Assembly: GCA_964035575.1 (NCBI GenBank)
Contig: OZ037858.1
Span: 1,240,001 to 1,304,000 of the forward strand
From: Rhynchopus sp. YZ270_cl-10
Taxonomy: Eukaryota; Euglenozoa; Diplonemea; Diplonemida; Diplonemidae
Direction of reading: 5' to 3'
DNA length: 64,000 bases
The translations under genes were made by a program, and so were the position numbers. The notes beneath the pieces are model-generated. The model ran no database searches. It worked only from the letters and a program-made list of their open reading frames with translations, and was not told the origin of the DNA. Shown here in pieces: positions 11,089 through 21,564 of the stretch; within the stretch, counting starts at the first letter, position 1, and each line of letters starts with the position of its first letter.

Positions 11089-11582
11089 ATGGCCCCGTCG
11101 ATCCCGCAGATTGTGTGCATTGTGCTCATCTTCATCTCATGGATTGTGATGATGGCTGGAGTGGCAGCGTTCCACGACGAGTCGGACCTTGACAGCAAGG
11201 ACATGCGTCCCTACTGGTGGGGAGTGTGGTTCGAGTTCTTCCTCCTTGTGCTGAATGTTGTGGCACTGGTGATGGGTGCTGACCAGTGGTATGTGGTTCT
11301 TGTGGCGTTTGCGGCGATGGCCAGCGCTTACCTGATGGACCATGCCGAGCACTGGCTCCGCGTTGAGGACGCTTCCACTGGAGACCTGAGCGACGCTGCT
11401 GCGTGTGCCGCCGCAGGAACCATCATGGTGATCATCGCCAACTGGATTCTGATCATCCTTCTCGGAAACTCCCAGTTCCGTGGACAGGCTGCGTCCAAGG
11501 TATGACAACACGGCCAACTAAACACAACGACACAACATAACAGGCTGAGGATGTTGGCGCTGCCGTGAACTCACCCGCATAA
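11089..11582 (+). CDS. Four-TM membrane protein, family copy 4
   Basis: 149 aa from join(11089..11499, 11544..11582). Core as copy 1 with AAFHDESDLDSK and QWYVVLVAFAAM. The phase-0 intron is only 44 nt (11500-11543, GTATGA...ATAACAG), with a CCAACTAAACACAACG stretch that could serve as branch region. The tail is shortened to AEDVGAAVNSPA. Same intron length class and downstream block as copies 5 and 7, so these three form a subfamily. Unspliced mRNA would stop at the TGA within the donor. Confidence 0.8.
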
Positions 11583-11700
11583 ACATGCACACACCGAAAC
11601 TACCGTGATCCTGATTATATCGGGACTCACACTCTGGCACAAAACAACGTTGTATTTATTCCTTCCTTTTACAAAAACATAACAAATGAAGCGTTCAGTA

Positions 11701-11751
11701 CAGTGGAGCTCATCCTCGGGTATCTGCACTAATACAACCAAGTTTTCAAAA
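11701..11751 (+). repeat. Dispersed motif Y, copy 1
   Basis: Reads CAGTGGAGC, CATCCTCGGGT, CTGCACTAATACAACCAAG, TTTTCAAA. Related copies lie at 19732-19790 and 25404-25447, all on the + strand. The flanks AGTGGAG/CT-CACT can pair imperfectly. Role unknown; may be a SINE fragment or a structured RNA. Confidence 0.45.
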
Positions 11752-12241
11752 AAAATATACAAAAGAAAAGAACAAAGATTCTTTGATAGCTGAATTGTTG
11801 GGCTGAACACATCCCTGCTGTTTGGGTACGCGTTTTTCTCCTTCGGGCCAACATGAAGCAATCAAACAACAACGAGCAAGTAACATTACGTGCTTGATAA
11901 ATTCCACAGTTATTGAAATCCCCCCTTTTTTAGTTCACGCAAGCGATATTCCATTCGTCCGTATGACGAATGCCCTTCAACACTCGCTTTGGATGCACCA
12001 ACCTTTGTTGTGGCCGGGGTTTCATTATTCCCAGCGACACATACTTACCCACCGGTGCTCTTGCCTTCTGCACGAGGTTGCACCCAGCTTTGCTAAAATG
12101 CCCTTCACCCCCTGCTCTATTTTCCCTTGCTGTTTTTTCATCAATGAAGTAGTTTTTTTCTATTGTACAGTGACTGCTCGAGTTTGTAAAGAGTAAATTC
12201 GCTTTTTTTGCAAACAACAACATGAGAAATATTTATATTTA

Positions 12242-12353
12242 ATTCCACGGAAGAAACAGCGCTGCCTTTTTTTTTTTTTTTTTTTTTTTGTATGCTTTTG
12301 GCGTGGTTGTTCCCACACCTTGCAGCAAAAATGAAGTGACTCTTCGCATCACT
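12242..12353 (+). repeat. Dispersed motif X, copy 1
   Basis: Shared with 19458-19558: blocks TTCCACGGAAGAAACAGC, CTTTTGGCG, TTCCCACACCTTGCAGCAAA and GAAGTGACTCTTCGCA. The last block forms a hairpin AAGTGA/TCACTT. This copy carries a long T-run that the other lacks. Both are on the + strand. Function unknown. Confidence 0.5.
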
Positions 12354-12362
12354 TTGATTCTT

Positions 12363-12403
12363 AAGGTGACTAAGCACGAGAGGCTTAGGATCATCTTATA
12401 AAC
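12363..12403 (+). repeat. Hairpin module Z, copy 1
   Basis: AAGGTGACTAAGC, ACGAGA, GGCTTAGGATCATC, TTATAAAC. The stem is CTAAGC/GCTTAG, followed by an invariant ATC-TTATAAAC tail and a pyrimidine run. It lies directly after motif X. Z copies lie at 24511, 24785, 35647, 36186, 47501 (partial), 52343 and 52707, the last two repeated in each array unit. Tail plus pyrimidines resemble the 3' part of introns in this genome. Confidence 0.6.
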
Positions 12404-12946
12404 TTTTCTTCTTATGCTTATGATGTGTATGTACGTGAGACATATTCATCTTTCAAACGTTCTCTTTGATTTTTGCTAAAACAACTTGTTATCAATTCTA
12501 AAAAAAGATTGGAGGCGCTGCGGACAAACAAAACGGATTGGAAAAGACAGAAGCTTGCTTGTTTCTTTGAGTACTCAATTAACCACAACAAACTTCGGTT
12601 TAACATTATTTTTCAGCTTTTTGTTTTCCGGCTTTGGGCGCACAAAAGACCCGATCATTTTTCTTTGTTCTGAACCCGTTCGCGGACAGGTGATTGTCGT
12701 TACTACAAAAAAAAAAGAAACGAAGCTGAGATCTATTTTTCTTGTGAACCCTGTTGGTGACGCCTTTATCTGACACGTTAAGTGTCGAAGATGCTTCGAT
12801 GAAAGCGATTCTTCATTCAAAGAAGAGACATGATGTGTGCAGCGTTTTTGTCCTTTCTTTCCGCGTCAATCGGGAAGGGGCGAATCCCGAATCACAAATA
12901 TTCCACACCAAACACAGATAAATATCAACCAAACACTCTTTTCAAA

Positions 12947-13440
12947 ATGGCCCCGTCGATCCCACAGATTGTGTGCATCGTGCTCATCTTCATCTCATGG
13001 ATTGTGATGATGGCTGGAGTGGCAGCCTACCACGACGAGTCGAACCTTGACAGCAAGGACATGCGTCCCTACTGGTGGGGAGTGTGGTTCGAGTTCTTCC
13101 TCCTTGTGCTGAACGTTGTGGCACTGGTGATGGGTGCTGACCAGTGGTTCCTTGTGCTTGTGGCGTTCGCGGCGATGGCCAGCGCTTACCTGATGGACCA
13201 CGCCGAGCACTGGCTCCGCGTTGAGGACGTTTCCAGTGGAGACCTGAGCGACGCTGCTGCGTGTGCCGCCGCAGGAACCATCATGGTGATCATCGCCAAC
13301 TGGATTCTGATCATCCTTCTCGGAAACTCCCAGTTCCGTGGAGAGGCCTCGGCCAAGGTATGACAATACAACCAACTAAACACAACGACACAACACAACA
13401 GGCTGAGGGTGTCGGTGAGGCCGTGACCTCCCCTGCATAA
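12947..13440 (+). CDS. Four-TM membrane protein, family copy 5
   Basis: 149 aa from join(12947..13357, 13402..13440). Core as copy 3 but with QWFLVLVAFAAM and DVSSGDLSD. 44-nt phase-0 intron at 13358-13401 (GTATGA...ACAACAG) and tail AEGVGEAVTSPA. Copy 7 shares intron, tail and several hundred bases on each side, so the pair arose by a segmental duplication of at least 1.1 kb that now spans the transglutaminase gene. Function unknown. Confidence 0.8.
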
Positions 13441-14203
13441 ACACGCACACACCGAAGCAATCAAGATCCTGATTATATCGTGGCTCTTCTGACAATTACA
13501 AAAACTGGCACAAAACAACGTTGTATTTATTTCTTCGTTTTGCATAAAAAATTATACACAAAACAAAAAGTATACAAAATAAAAGTACAAACGTATAGAA
13601 ATTCTTTGATAGCTGCATTGTTGGGCTGAACACATCTCTTTTTGGGTATGCGTTTTTCTCCTTCGGGCCAACATGAAGCAATCAAACAACAACGAGCAAG
13701 TAACATTACGTGCTTGATAAATTCCACAGTTATTGAAATTCCCCTTTTTCTAGTTCACGCAAGCGATATTCCATTCGTCAGTATGACGAATGCCCTTCAA
13801 CACTCGCTTTGGATGCACCAACCTTTGTTGTGGCCGGGGTTTCATTATTCCCGGCGACACATGCTTACCCACCGTGCTCTTGCCTTCTGCACGAGGTTGC
13901 ACCCAGCTTGCCTTAATACCCTCCCTCCTGCTCTATTTTAGTGTTTTTTTTCCTCTTTTTCTATTGTACAGTGACTGCTCGAGTTTGCAAGAGTGATTCC
14001 ACTTCGTTGCAAATAACAACATGAAAGGGAAATGTTATCGAGCACTTCAAAAAAAAAAGGGTCAACTTTTTTCACACTCTACTTTGGTCAGCACGAACCC
14101 CTTTCTCACCACCTACTCCCCGAGACCCCTTTCCCCAACCGTCACTGAGAACCACTGAAACCCACAACCACCTCCTTCAGAACGCCCTTTTTTTATTCTC
14201 AAT
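13441..14203. other. Conserved downstream block of copies 4, 5 and 7
   Basis: 13495-14000 is nearly identical to 20872-21350 and clearly related to 11630-12190. Well-kept parts include TTCTCCTTCGGGCCAACATG, a run from TAACATTACGTGC to CCACAG, and the hairpin at 13773-13791. Short open frames inside it are not conserved as frames. It could be an RNA gene or an extended 3' UTR, or only recent duplication. Confidence 0.5.
13773..13791 (+). other. Perfect 8-bp hairpin in conserved block
   Basis: ATTCGTCA-GTA-TGACGAAT, repeated at 21150-21168. At 11953-11971 the last base of the left arm is changed (ATTCGTCC), leaving seven pairs. The tight 3-nt loop makes this a strong local structure in RNA. 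Confidence 0.45.
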
Positions 14204-14839
14204 ATGGCGAATTCTGTGCAGGCCGGGATGTTTGTGTTGGTGTTTCTTGCGTGGGTGGTGATGGCGACTGGTGTAGCACTTGTCCACGGGGAGATGGACA
14301 GATCTTCGAAGGAAATGCGTCAGTACTGGTGGGGTGCCATGTTCCAGTTTTTCATTGTGATCATGAACCTGATTGCCGTGATCATGGGCTCGGAGCGCTG
14401 GTACATGGCGGTTGGTGCCTTCGCAGCGATGTCGAGTGCGTACCTCATGAACCACGCCGAGTACTGGATCCTCCTCATTGACGGCACGGACGGCCACGAC
14501 AGACGCGCTGCACGTGTCGCTGCTGCTGGTGTCATTTCCTCCATCGCCGTCAACTGGCTCCTCATTTTGGTGCTCGGCAACCCCTGGACCCGCCCGAACG
14601 ACCTCAACAAGCCGTCTGAGGAGAGGAGAGTATGCAACATTTTATTTTGCTAAAACCGAATGACCCAGTAGTTGCCCATGCCTCTACTGGGATGCTCTAC
14701 GTTGTTCCTTTAAGAGCTAGAGGCCTGGATTACATCTTACCAACTATTCTCCTTTTTTTTCTCTTATTTTCAGGCCCCCGTCCCAAGCAGCCCGCTCCCC
14801 TATGACCACGCACGAACTGCAGCACAGCAGCAGGAGTAG
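14204..14839 (+). CDS. Four-TM membrane protein, divergent family copy 6
   Basis: 163 aa from join(14204..14629, 14774..14839). Only the frame of the family remains: MRQYWWGAMFQFF, SSAYLMNHAEYW, VNWLLILVLGNPW. First exon 142 codons, tail exon APVPSSPLPYDHARTAAQQQE. The phase-0 intron is 144 nt (14630-14773, GTATGC...TTTTCAG), and its 3' half (14710-14744) reads TTTAAGAGCTAGAGGCCTGG then ATTACATCTTACCAAC, a degenerate copy of hairpin module Z followed by a pyrimidine tract. Lower identity than the other copies indicates an older paralogue. Function unknown. Confidence 0.75.
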
Positions 14840-16438
14840 AACATTTTTTTTTTTTTTTTTTTTTTTTTTTGTATTTTTTTTTTGTAAATATTAATGCAAA
14901 GGCGGAAGGACATTAGTGGTGAATCAGTTTGCGAAGCTGTTTCGCCGACAGTTACCGGAGCCGCGGGTGGCAGAATGTCCTGCCTAAAAAGAAGTTGCGT
15001 GAGTGACTCAAAAAAAAACAAAAAAGCAAACACAAACGGAGACCATCGCAACATTTTTTTTCAGGAATGTGAGGCAAAAATGGAGAATGATGCATTTACT
15101 GTTTTGTGTTTGCTGCAGAGGTAATTTTTAAACGGGAGCTTTTTTTTCCCTTCTATCGAAAGTCTGTGATTCGCACCGTCGAACAACGCACGATTGATAC
15201 CACAGTTTTTTTTTTCCTTTCATTGTTGAAGTATTGTGCAAGATGACATTTTAGTTGTACACCATTAGCTACACCCCCCTCCCTTCCCTCCCCCCGCCAA
15301 TTGGTTTTGCTGAAATCCACTGTGTCAAGGGTTTGTATCCTTAGCTGCGTGTAGGATTGTATTTGGGAGTTTTCCCCTTATAACATTCCATTACGACAGT
15401 CCTGTCCTACGAAGCCAATTAATTGTCTGGTGACGAAGTACGTGAGCCTTATGTCATACAGTCATACAGTCGCACATCAAACACCTGGGGGAAACATATA
15501 TTTTGGGATTTCAATTTCAAAATTCTACGGTGATATGACTGTACAATCTAGCAAATGTTTTTTTTGGTCTTCCAAGGTAACACCCTTTTCCAGTTTTTTT
15601 TTCATTTGCAAACCTGGCTCGCGTTTCCAACGCATGCGAGGAGGGATCTTTTAATTGTGCCAACTTTGCTTTTCTTGTAGTTGCCCACAAAAAGGCTTTT
15701 GCAATAGCCTACCAGCCATGTGTTGTTGCCCCCAGTGAGAGTTTAGCGACCTTACCAACTTTCTCTTTTTTTGTTTATATCCTGTTGTAAGTGGTTAGTT
15801 TCCCCCCTCAGTTTACCACCCACGTTTTGTGAGTGTGCAGTGTAAAGTATTGTCTCCCTTTCCCCAGTGTGGCTGTGGGGAAGTTGTGCATGCCTGTCTT
15901 TCCTTCCGTCCTCCCCTTCCACACAGAAGAAAAAAAAGTGAAGCTCCACGCGGAATTGTTGTGCCTGCGTTTCAATCGTTTGCTCGCAATTTCTCGTTCC
16001 ATCGCATTTTCTTTCACCGCTCAAGCGTCATACTTGATTGTTTTTCTTAGAGAAAAGCAACGGGAAAGAAAATAAAATGCAGTGGATAAGATAAAGTCAC
16101 CGTTGAGGCCTGCCCGTCTTGTGAAAGCGACCCTTCCCCTTGCCCCAAAAACAAAACCATATGTGAAGCAAAATGTTGAGGACCTGTGTCACCAAAACTA
16201 ATAAAGGTCGCCCCCCACCTTGGTATCGCCCACTCACCCCTTCTGCCGCGAGCAACACTACAAAGCACCATTGTGCATCCTTGCATAGGCCTGAACTGTG
16301 TTTCCGACTAGCTTACCATCACACATCGCATCATTGCCCCACAACGACACATATACACAAGACACAATGCACATCACAACAGGTATTCGCCACAAAAACA
16401 CACAAAAGAAGAAAATAATAGACAAGAAAGGAAACAGA
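14840..16438. other. Long gene-free spacer
   Basis: 1.6 kb starting with T-runs of about 25 and 9 (14846-14882). 16017-16200 (motif W) is shared with 24861-25015: blocks TCAAGCGTCAT, AAATGCA and CTTGTGAAAGCGA followed by CCC. No gene could be supported. The open frame running into the transglutaminase from 16298 has no signal peptide or domain before 16439. Confidence 0.45.
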
Positions 16439-18742
16439 ATGCGTCACGTGTCAGCAGTACTCCTGGCAGCAAGCTGCCTTGCTGTGTCCTCGGTGGAGGG
16501 TGCGTGGACGTGCGACCAGTCGTACTTCAACGCAAAGGACGGGTGTGACTGCAACTGTGGGGACTGGGACCCGGACTGCGACGTTGCGAACCAGAAGCTG
16601 TACTGCGAGGGCAGCGCGGACTCGCAGGACCGTGTGTGCAACAAGGACACGCTGGTGTGCGAGGCGCCGTCGTCGGGCTCGGCCTTCACCTGCACAGCTT
16701 CGTACTACAACGCAAAGGACGGCTGCGACTGCGAGTGTGGCGCATGGGACCCCGACTGCGACGTGGCCGGACAGGCCCTGTACTGCGGGGAGGTGAAGGA
16801 CACGCTTGGGCGGACGTGCAGTGCGACGACGCTGAAGTGCGAGACTGGGTCGACCCCTCCCTCGGGACAGCTCTTCGCCCTGCGCCAGACAGAGAACCTG
16901 GCTGCACACACGACGGCGCGGTTCTACACAACTGCAGGGTACACACCGTCGGACGAGCTGGTGCTGCGCCGTGGGCAGACGTTTGAGGTGGAGCTGGTCG
17001 GGGCGGCGCCTGCGTCGTTCGCAGCGGCACTCGGGGGTGTGGCACTGACGGCGACAGCAACAAGCGCAACGGTGTGGGCTGTGGCTGTGCCGGCAACGGC
17101 GGACGTCGGACGGTTCACACTGACGCTGAACGGGGAGAGCTACGGAACGGTGGCTGTGCTCTTCAACCCGTACAAGGCGGCGGACACGCAGACCTACGTG
17201 GCAGACGCTGCAGAGCGTGCGGAGTACCTGGAGAACGAGAACGGGCGCTACTGGTACGGGGACGTGTACTCTGCGTCTCTGGGGCAGGGTGCAGGGTCGT
17301 CTGCGTGGGCGTTTGCGCAGTACGACGTGCTGAACTACGTGATGGAGCTGGTGTCGCGCATGCCGTCGTCTGTGGACAGGTCGAGCGCCGTTGAGGTGTC
17401 GCGTGCGATGACGTACCTGCTGAATTCGGGTGTGTCGCAGGGTGTGCTGCAGGGACGCTGGGACGGGAACTACGCCGACGGCACGTCCCCGACTGTGTGG
17501 ACCGGGTCGCGCGAAATCATGAAGCAGTGGAAGGACGGGAACTACGCGTCTGTGAAGTACGGACAGTGCTGGGTGTTTGCGTGCCTGCTGACAACGACGA
17601 TGCGCACCCTGGGAGTTGCGGCACGCCCAATCACGAACTTCCGCAGTGCGCACGAGTCGAAGCCGTTCGACTTCTACATCGACGAGCGCACGGCAGACTC
17701 GATCTGGAACTTCCACGCCTGGGTCGACGCGAAGATGTCGCGCCCGGACATCTCGTCTGCAGCGAACTACGTGCAGTGGAACGCCATTGACGCGACCCCG
17801 CAGGAGTACTCGGGCGGGAAGTACCAGATGGGGCCTGCGTCCCTCCCGCAGATGGCGGACAACGTGGCGCACGGGTCGAGCTACGACCAGACCTTTGTGG
17901 TGTCTGAGACAAACGGGATTGTGCTGCGCAACGGGCAGGAGATCTTCGAGGACGTTGGGCGCTACATCTCGACGAAGCGCCCTGGCTGCACCGGGTCCGG
18001 CCACACCTGCCGCATGGACATCACGACCGAGTACAAGAAGCACAACAGCCCGCTGACCACTGAGCGCGAGGCCGCTGCCCTCGGGAAGGGGAGCCGCATG
18101 ACGTCGCGCCGCTACGACGACCTGGCAGGGTTCGCCCTCAAGGCGGGGAGCCTTGCTGCCGGGGGCGACGTGGAGTTCCACGCCGTGTCGACTGGGGGTG
18201 TGAAGCTGAACGGCGGACGCGGGGGTGCGCAGGCTGTCTTCGTGGTGGAGGCTGTGTCCTACACCGGGGTGAAGATTGCGGACCTCGACGTCGCCCTTGC
18301 GGTTGTGTCGCCGAACGGGAAGGCTGCGTCGATTGTTGTTCCCGAGGCTGTGTACGCGCCCTTCCTTGCGAAGACAAACACGCTGCGCGTCACACTTGAG
18401 GTGCGCAACATGATTGGGATGGTCATGTACTCGCACACAAACAAGTTTGAGCTTGCGACCCCGAACCCTGTGGCGACACTCCTCAAGGACGGCACTGCGA
18501 CTGTGACCTTCACCAACCCGCTTGCCACCCCGCTCACACACAGCTTCGTGCACTACTCCACACCGTCGAGAGACGAGAGCCACAAGATGGGTACCATTGC
18601 GGCCCACGCAACGAAGACCATTGTTGTGCCGACAGCACGCTGGTGCAACCGTGACAAGGGGATGCAGAAGGAGGTTGTGCTCTCCTTCACGTCGAACGAG
18701 CTTGAGGGCAACATGCACACCGACCTTGAGATCCAGTGCTGA
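16439..18742 (+). CDS. Secreted transglutaminase with two Cys-rich N-terminal repeats
   Basis: 767 aa, single exon. Signal peptide MRHVSAVLLAASCLAVSSVEG fixes the start at 16439. Two copies of a Cys-rich unit follow (about 24-60 and 82-118; YFNAKDGCDCNCGDWDPDCD and YYNAKDGCDCECGAWDPDCD), probably disulfide-bonded and possibly metal-binding. Then a beta-rich domain and an animal-type transglutaminase core with all three catalytic residues: Cys377 in YGQCWVFA, His426 in WNFHAWVD and Asp451 in WNAIDATPQEY. The last about 200 residues form beta-sandwich regions as in factor XIII-type enzymes. Likely crosslinks Gln and Lys side chains of secreted or surface proteins. It sits inside the four-TM gene array but is unrelated to it. 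A longer open frame exists antisense and is rejected. Confidence 0.9.
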   Translation: MRHVSAVLLAASCLAVSSVEGAWTCDQSYFNAKDGCDCNCGDWDPDCDVANQKLYCEGSADSQDRVCNKDTLVCEAPSSGSAFTCTASYYNAKDGCDCECGAWDPDCDVAGQALYCGEVKDTLGRTCSATTLKCETGSTPPSGQLFALRQTENLAAHTTARFYTTAGYTPSDELVLRRGQTFEVELVGAAPASFAAALGGVALTATATSATVWAVAVPATADVGRFTLTLNGESYGTVAVLFNPYKAADTQTYVADAAERAEYLENENGRYWYGDVYSASLGQGAGSSAWAFAQYDVLNYVMELVSRMPSSVDRSSAVEVSRAMTYLLNSGVSQGVLQGRWDGNYADGTSPTVWTGSREIMKQWKDGNYASVKYGQCWVFACLLTTTMRTLGVAARPITNFRSAHESKPFDFYIDERTADSIWNFHAWVDAKMSRPDISSAANYVQWNAIDATPQEYSGGKYQMGPASLPQMADNVAHGSSYDQTFVVSETNGIVLRNGQEIFEDVGRYISTKRPGCTGSGHTCRMDITTEYKKHNSPLTTEREAAALGKGSRMTSRRYDDLAGFALKAGSLAAGGDVEFHAVSTGGVKLNGGRGGAQAVFVVEAVSYTGVKIADLDVALAVVSPNGKAASIVVPEAVYAPFLAKTNTLRVTLEVRNMIGMVMYSHTNKFELATPNPVATLLKDGTATVTFTNPLATPLTHSFVHYSTPSRDESHKMGTIAAHATKTIVVPTARWCNRDKGMQKEVVLSFTSNELEGNMHTDLEIQC

Positions 18743-19457
18743 TCCGTATCCATATCCGTATCTGTATCTGTATCCATATTCATATTCATATTCATACACA
18801 TTCATTTGGGGGTTTAGCCGCCCTTTCTTTTTGGGTTTTATCTTTTGCCCATTTTCCTTCGTGACTCGGATGTGTGATGTGCGGAATGTTTCGAACTGAT
18901 ACCAAGAGAAAGAGAGAAAGGTGACATTCATCTTTGGCTGTTTCTTTGTTCATTTGAGTCATTCAAAATCACACCCCCGATGCCGAGGGTTTTGATCACA
19001 TAGTTTTTCTCTATTTCCTATTTCCTATTTCATCAGCTGTGCTTGCTCATACCTTGTCAACACACAGGTGGTACGAGGAGCTGTTGTAGGCGCATTCCGT
19101 CCCTCTGCAGCCCTCGTGCCCCTTTTTTCCTTCCTGTGTGCGACATTATATCCCAACAGCAAAAAAACCCGTTTCCTCTTTTTTTCCCCTTCTCTTCTTT
19201 TTTGAAGAAAGGAAGCCACACGAATCAGCATACAAGGCAATCTGCCTTTTTCTGCTGTTTTGGTTTTCTTGTTTGGTGGTCACATTGAAGCTGCAAGGCT
19301 CTGCATTCGGAGGACGCACCCGCACACGTCTGAGTGAGCGTTCCGTCCGTCCGAACGGAGAGAGCTGCAAAAAGGAAGAAGAAAAGGTGTAGTCTGTAGA
19401 CCTTTCTGTTAGTGGTGCTGCTGGTGCCGTTCCCTTTTGGGGTGGCCACACCAGTTA

Positions 19458-19558
19458 GTTCCACGGAAGAAACAGCTCTGTCTCTTTTTGCTTTTTGTAG
19501 GCTTTTGGCGGGGTTCCCACACCTTGCAGCAAAAACGAAGTGACTCTTCGCACCACTT
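19458..19558 (+). repeat. Dispersed motif X, copy 2
   Basis: Matches 12242-12353 in order and spacing apart from the long T-run there. The terminal hairpin is AAGTGA/CCACTT here, one pair weaker. Function unknown. Confidence 0.5.
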
Positions 19559-19731
19559 TTTGACTTTGATTTTGATTTTTTTGTCATCCTTTCCTTTTAG
19601 CAACACAGGCAACCGCAGTACTTTGTGGTACTCCTTCACTTTCAGCCTTTTTTCTTGTGGCTTTCGTTCGCACACCTTTGGCCTCTGTCTTCCTATCTTC
19701 CTTTTGTGGTGGAAAAAGAAGAAAAAACAAT

Positions 19732-19790
19732 AGTGGAGCACACTCTAGGGTGGCTACACTAATACAACCAAGTTTTCAAAAAAACAATCA
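19732..19790 (+). repeat. Dispersed motif Y, copy 2
   Basis: AGTGGAGCACACTCTAGGGT, then CTACACTAATACAACCAAG and TTTTCAAA, matching 11701-11751. X and Y thus occur together in two different spacers, in opposite order. Confidence 0.45.
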
Positions 19791-20323
19791 AAGCGTCAAA
19801 TGCGATTGTGCAGCAAACCCTGGATTGAAGGGAGTGAAACAAACAACACGTAAGTATCTCTCCGTGATTGGGGTGAACGTGGCTGTCTCTTTTCTTTTCT
19901 TTTCTTTTCCTTTTCTCTTTCCCCCTCCCCACCCACCCTCCCCGAAGCCACATGGTGACTATTGCACTGTAACGTGATAGCACTGCCCCTGTCGCCTCCC
20001 GGTTTTGCTCTAAGCAGGACACAGGTTTTGGGCGCCAAGATGTGTGCACAACAAATACAAATACAAATGTCCTCTCTTTGTGTAGTTCGCACAAAGGAGG
20101 GTTCTGATCAAAGAAGAAGACAATAGAAATGAAAAGTATGCTCTTCACTTTTGCAGCTATTCCAATCTCGCCTACCCTGCGATTCTTCATTCAAAGAAAG
20201 AGAGACATGATGTGTGCAACGTTTTTGTCCTTTCTTTCCGCGTCAATCGGGAAGGGGCGAATCCCGAATCGCAAATATTCCACACCAAACACAGATAAAT
20301 ATCAACCAAACACTCTTTTTAAA

Positions 20324-20817
20324 ATGGCCCCGTCGATCCCACAGATTGTGTGCATCGTGCTCATCTTCATCTCATGGATTGTGATGATGGCTGGAGTGGC
20401 AGCCTACCACGACGAGTCGAACCTTGACAGCAAGGACCTGCGTCCCTACTGGTGGGGAGTGTGGTTCGAGTTCTTCCTCCTTGTGCTGAACGTTGTGGCA
20501 CTGGTGATGGGTGCTGACCAGTGGTTCCTTGTGCTTGTGGCGTTCGCGGCGATGGCCAGCGCCTACCTGATGGACCACGCCGAGCACTGGCTCCGCGTTG
20601 AGGACGCTTCCACTGGAGACCTGAGCGACGCTGCTGCGTGTGCCGCCGCAGGAACCATCATGGTGATCATCGCCAACTGGATTCTGATCATCCTTCTCGG
20701 AAACTCCCAGTTCCGTGGAGAGGCCTCGGCCAAGGTATGACAACACAACCAACTAAACACAACGACACAACACAACAGGCTGAGGGTGTCGGTGAGGCCG
20801 TGACCTCCCCCGCATAA
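20324..20817 (+). CDS. Four-TM membrane protein, family copy 7
   Basis: 149 aa from join(20324..20734, 20779..20817). Nearly the same as copy 5 but with SKDLRPYWW (Leu for the Met found in most copies) and DASTGDLSD. 44-nt phase-0 intron at 20735-20778 (GTATGA...ACAACAG) and tail AEGVGEAVTSPA. Flanking DNA on both sides matches copy 5, showing a segmental duplication. Function unknown. Confidence 0.8.
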
Positions 20818-21564
20818 ACACGCACACAACGAAGCAATCAAGATCCTGATTATATCGTGGCTCTTCTGACAATTACAAAAACTGGCACAAAACAACGTTG
20901 TATTTATTTCTTCGTTTTGCATAAAAAATTATACACAAAACAAAAAGTATACAAAATAAAAGTACAAACGTATAGAAATTCTTTGATAGCTGCATTGTTG
21001 GGCTGAACACATCTCTTTTTGGGTATGCGTTTTTCTCCTTCGGGCCAACATGAAGCAATCAAACAACAACGAGCAAGTAACATTACGTGCTTGATAAATT
21101 CCACAGTTATTGAAATTCCCCTTTTTCTAGTTCACGCAAGCGATATTCCATTCGTCAGTATGACGAATGCCCTTCAACACTCGCTTTGGATGCACCAACC
21201 TTTGTTGTGGCCGGGGTTTCATTATTCCCGGCGACACATACTTACCCACCGTGCTCTTGCCTTCTGCACGAGGTTGCACCCAGCTTGCCTTAATACCCTC
21301 CCTCCTGCTCTATTTTCGATTAGTGTTGTTTTTTTCTATTTCTTTGTAGAATAGTTAGTATATGAAACAATTATTTCTTTGTACAGTGACTGCTCGAGTT
21401 TGTAAAGAGTAAATCCGCTTTGTTGCAAGCAACAACATGAAAGAGAAATGCTTACCCAGTACTCAAAAAAGACAATTTTTTATTTCATCATTTTAGCTTT
21501 TTCCCATTGGCCCCCACACGAACGTTCCAGCAATTACGACACAACAAACCTTTTTACTTTAAAA
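20818..21564. other. Conserved downstream block after copy 7
   Basis: 20872-21350 nearly duplicates 13495-13975, including the hairpin at 21150-21168. From about 21350 the sequence is unique up to the copy 8 start. Confidence 0.5.

Larger units (their letters stand above)
11583..12946. other. Long spacer: conserved downstream block, Y, X and Z motifs
   Basis: 11630-12190 is shared with the DNA after copies 5 and 7 (see 13495-14000). Separate recurring motifs follow: Y at 11701-11751, X at 12242-12353 interrupted by a T24 run at about 12267-12290, and the hairpin module Z at 12363-12403. From 12404 to 12829 nothing is recognised. 12830-12946 is nearly the same as 20209-20323 upstream of copy 7. 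No credible protein gene. Confidence 0.5.
18743..20323. other. Long spacer: hexamer repeat, X and Y motifs
   Basis: 18745-18795 is a degenerate hexamer microsatellite (TATCCR/TATTCA type) right after the transglutaminase stop. X copy 2 lies at 19458-19558 and Y copy 2 at 19732-19790. A TTTTC run lies at about 19890-19915. 20209-20323 repeats the region upstream of copy 5. No credible gene. Confidence 0.5.

Noticed and set aside
12363-12403. Module Z as a tRNA-derived SINE
   Set aside because: The TGACTAAGCACG block only loosely resembles an A box and no B box follows; the intron-like 3' layout fits better.
16451-18931. 826-codon open frame on the minus strand
   Set aside because: It is antisense to the transglutaminase and arises from that gene's GC-rich codon bias; its product is Arg/His/Val-rich low-complexity sequence without family likeness, whereas the + strand has signal peptide and catalytic triad.
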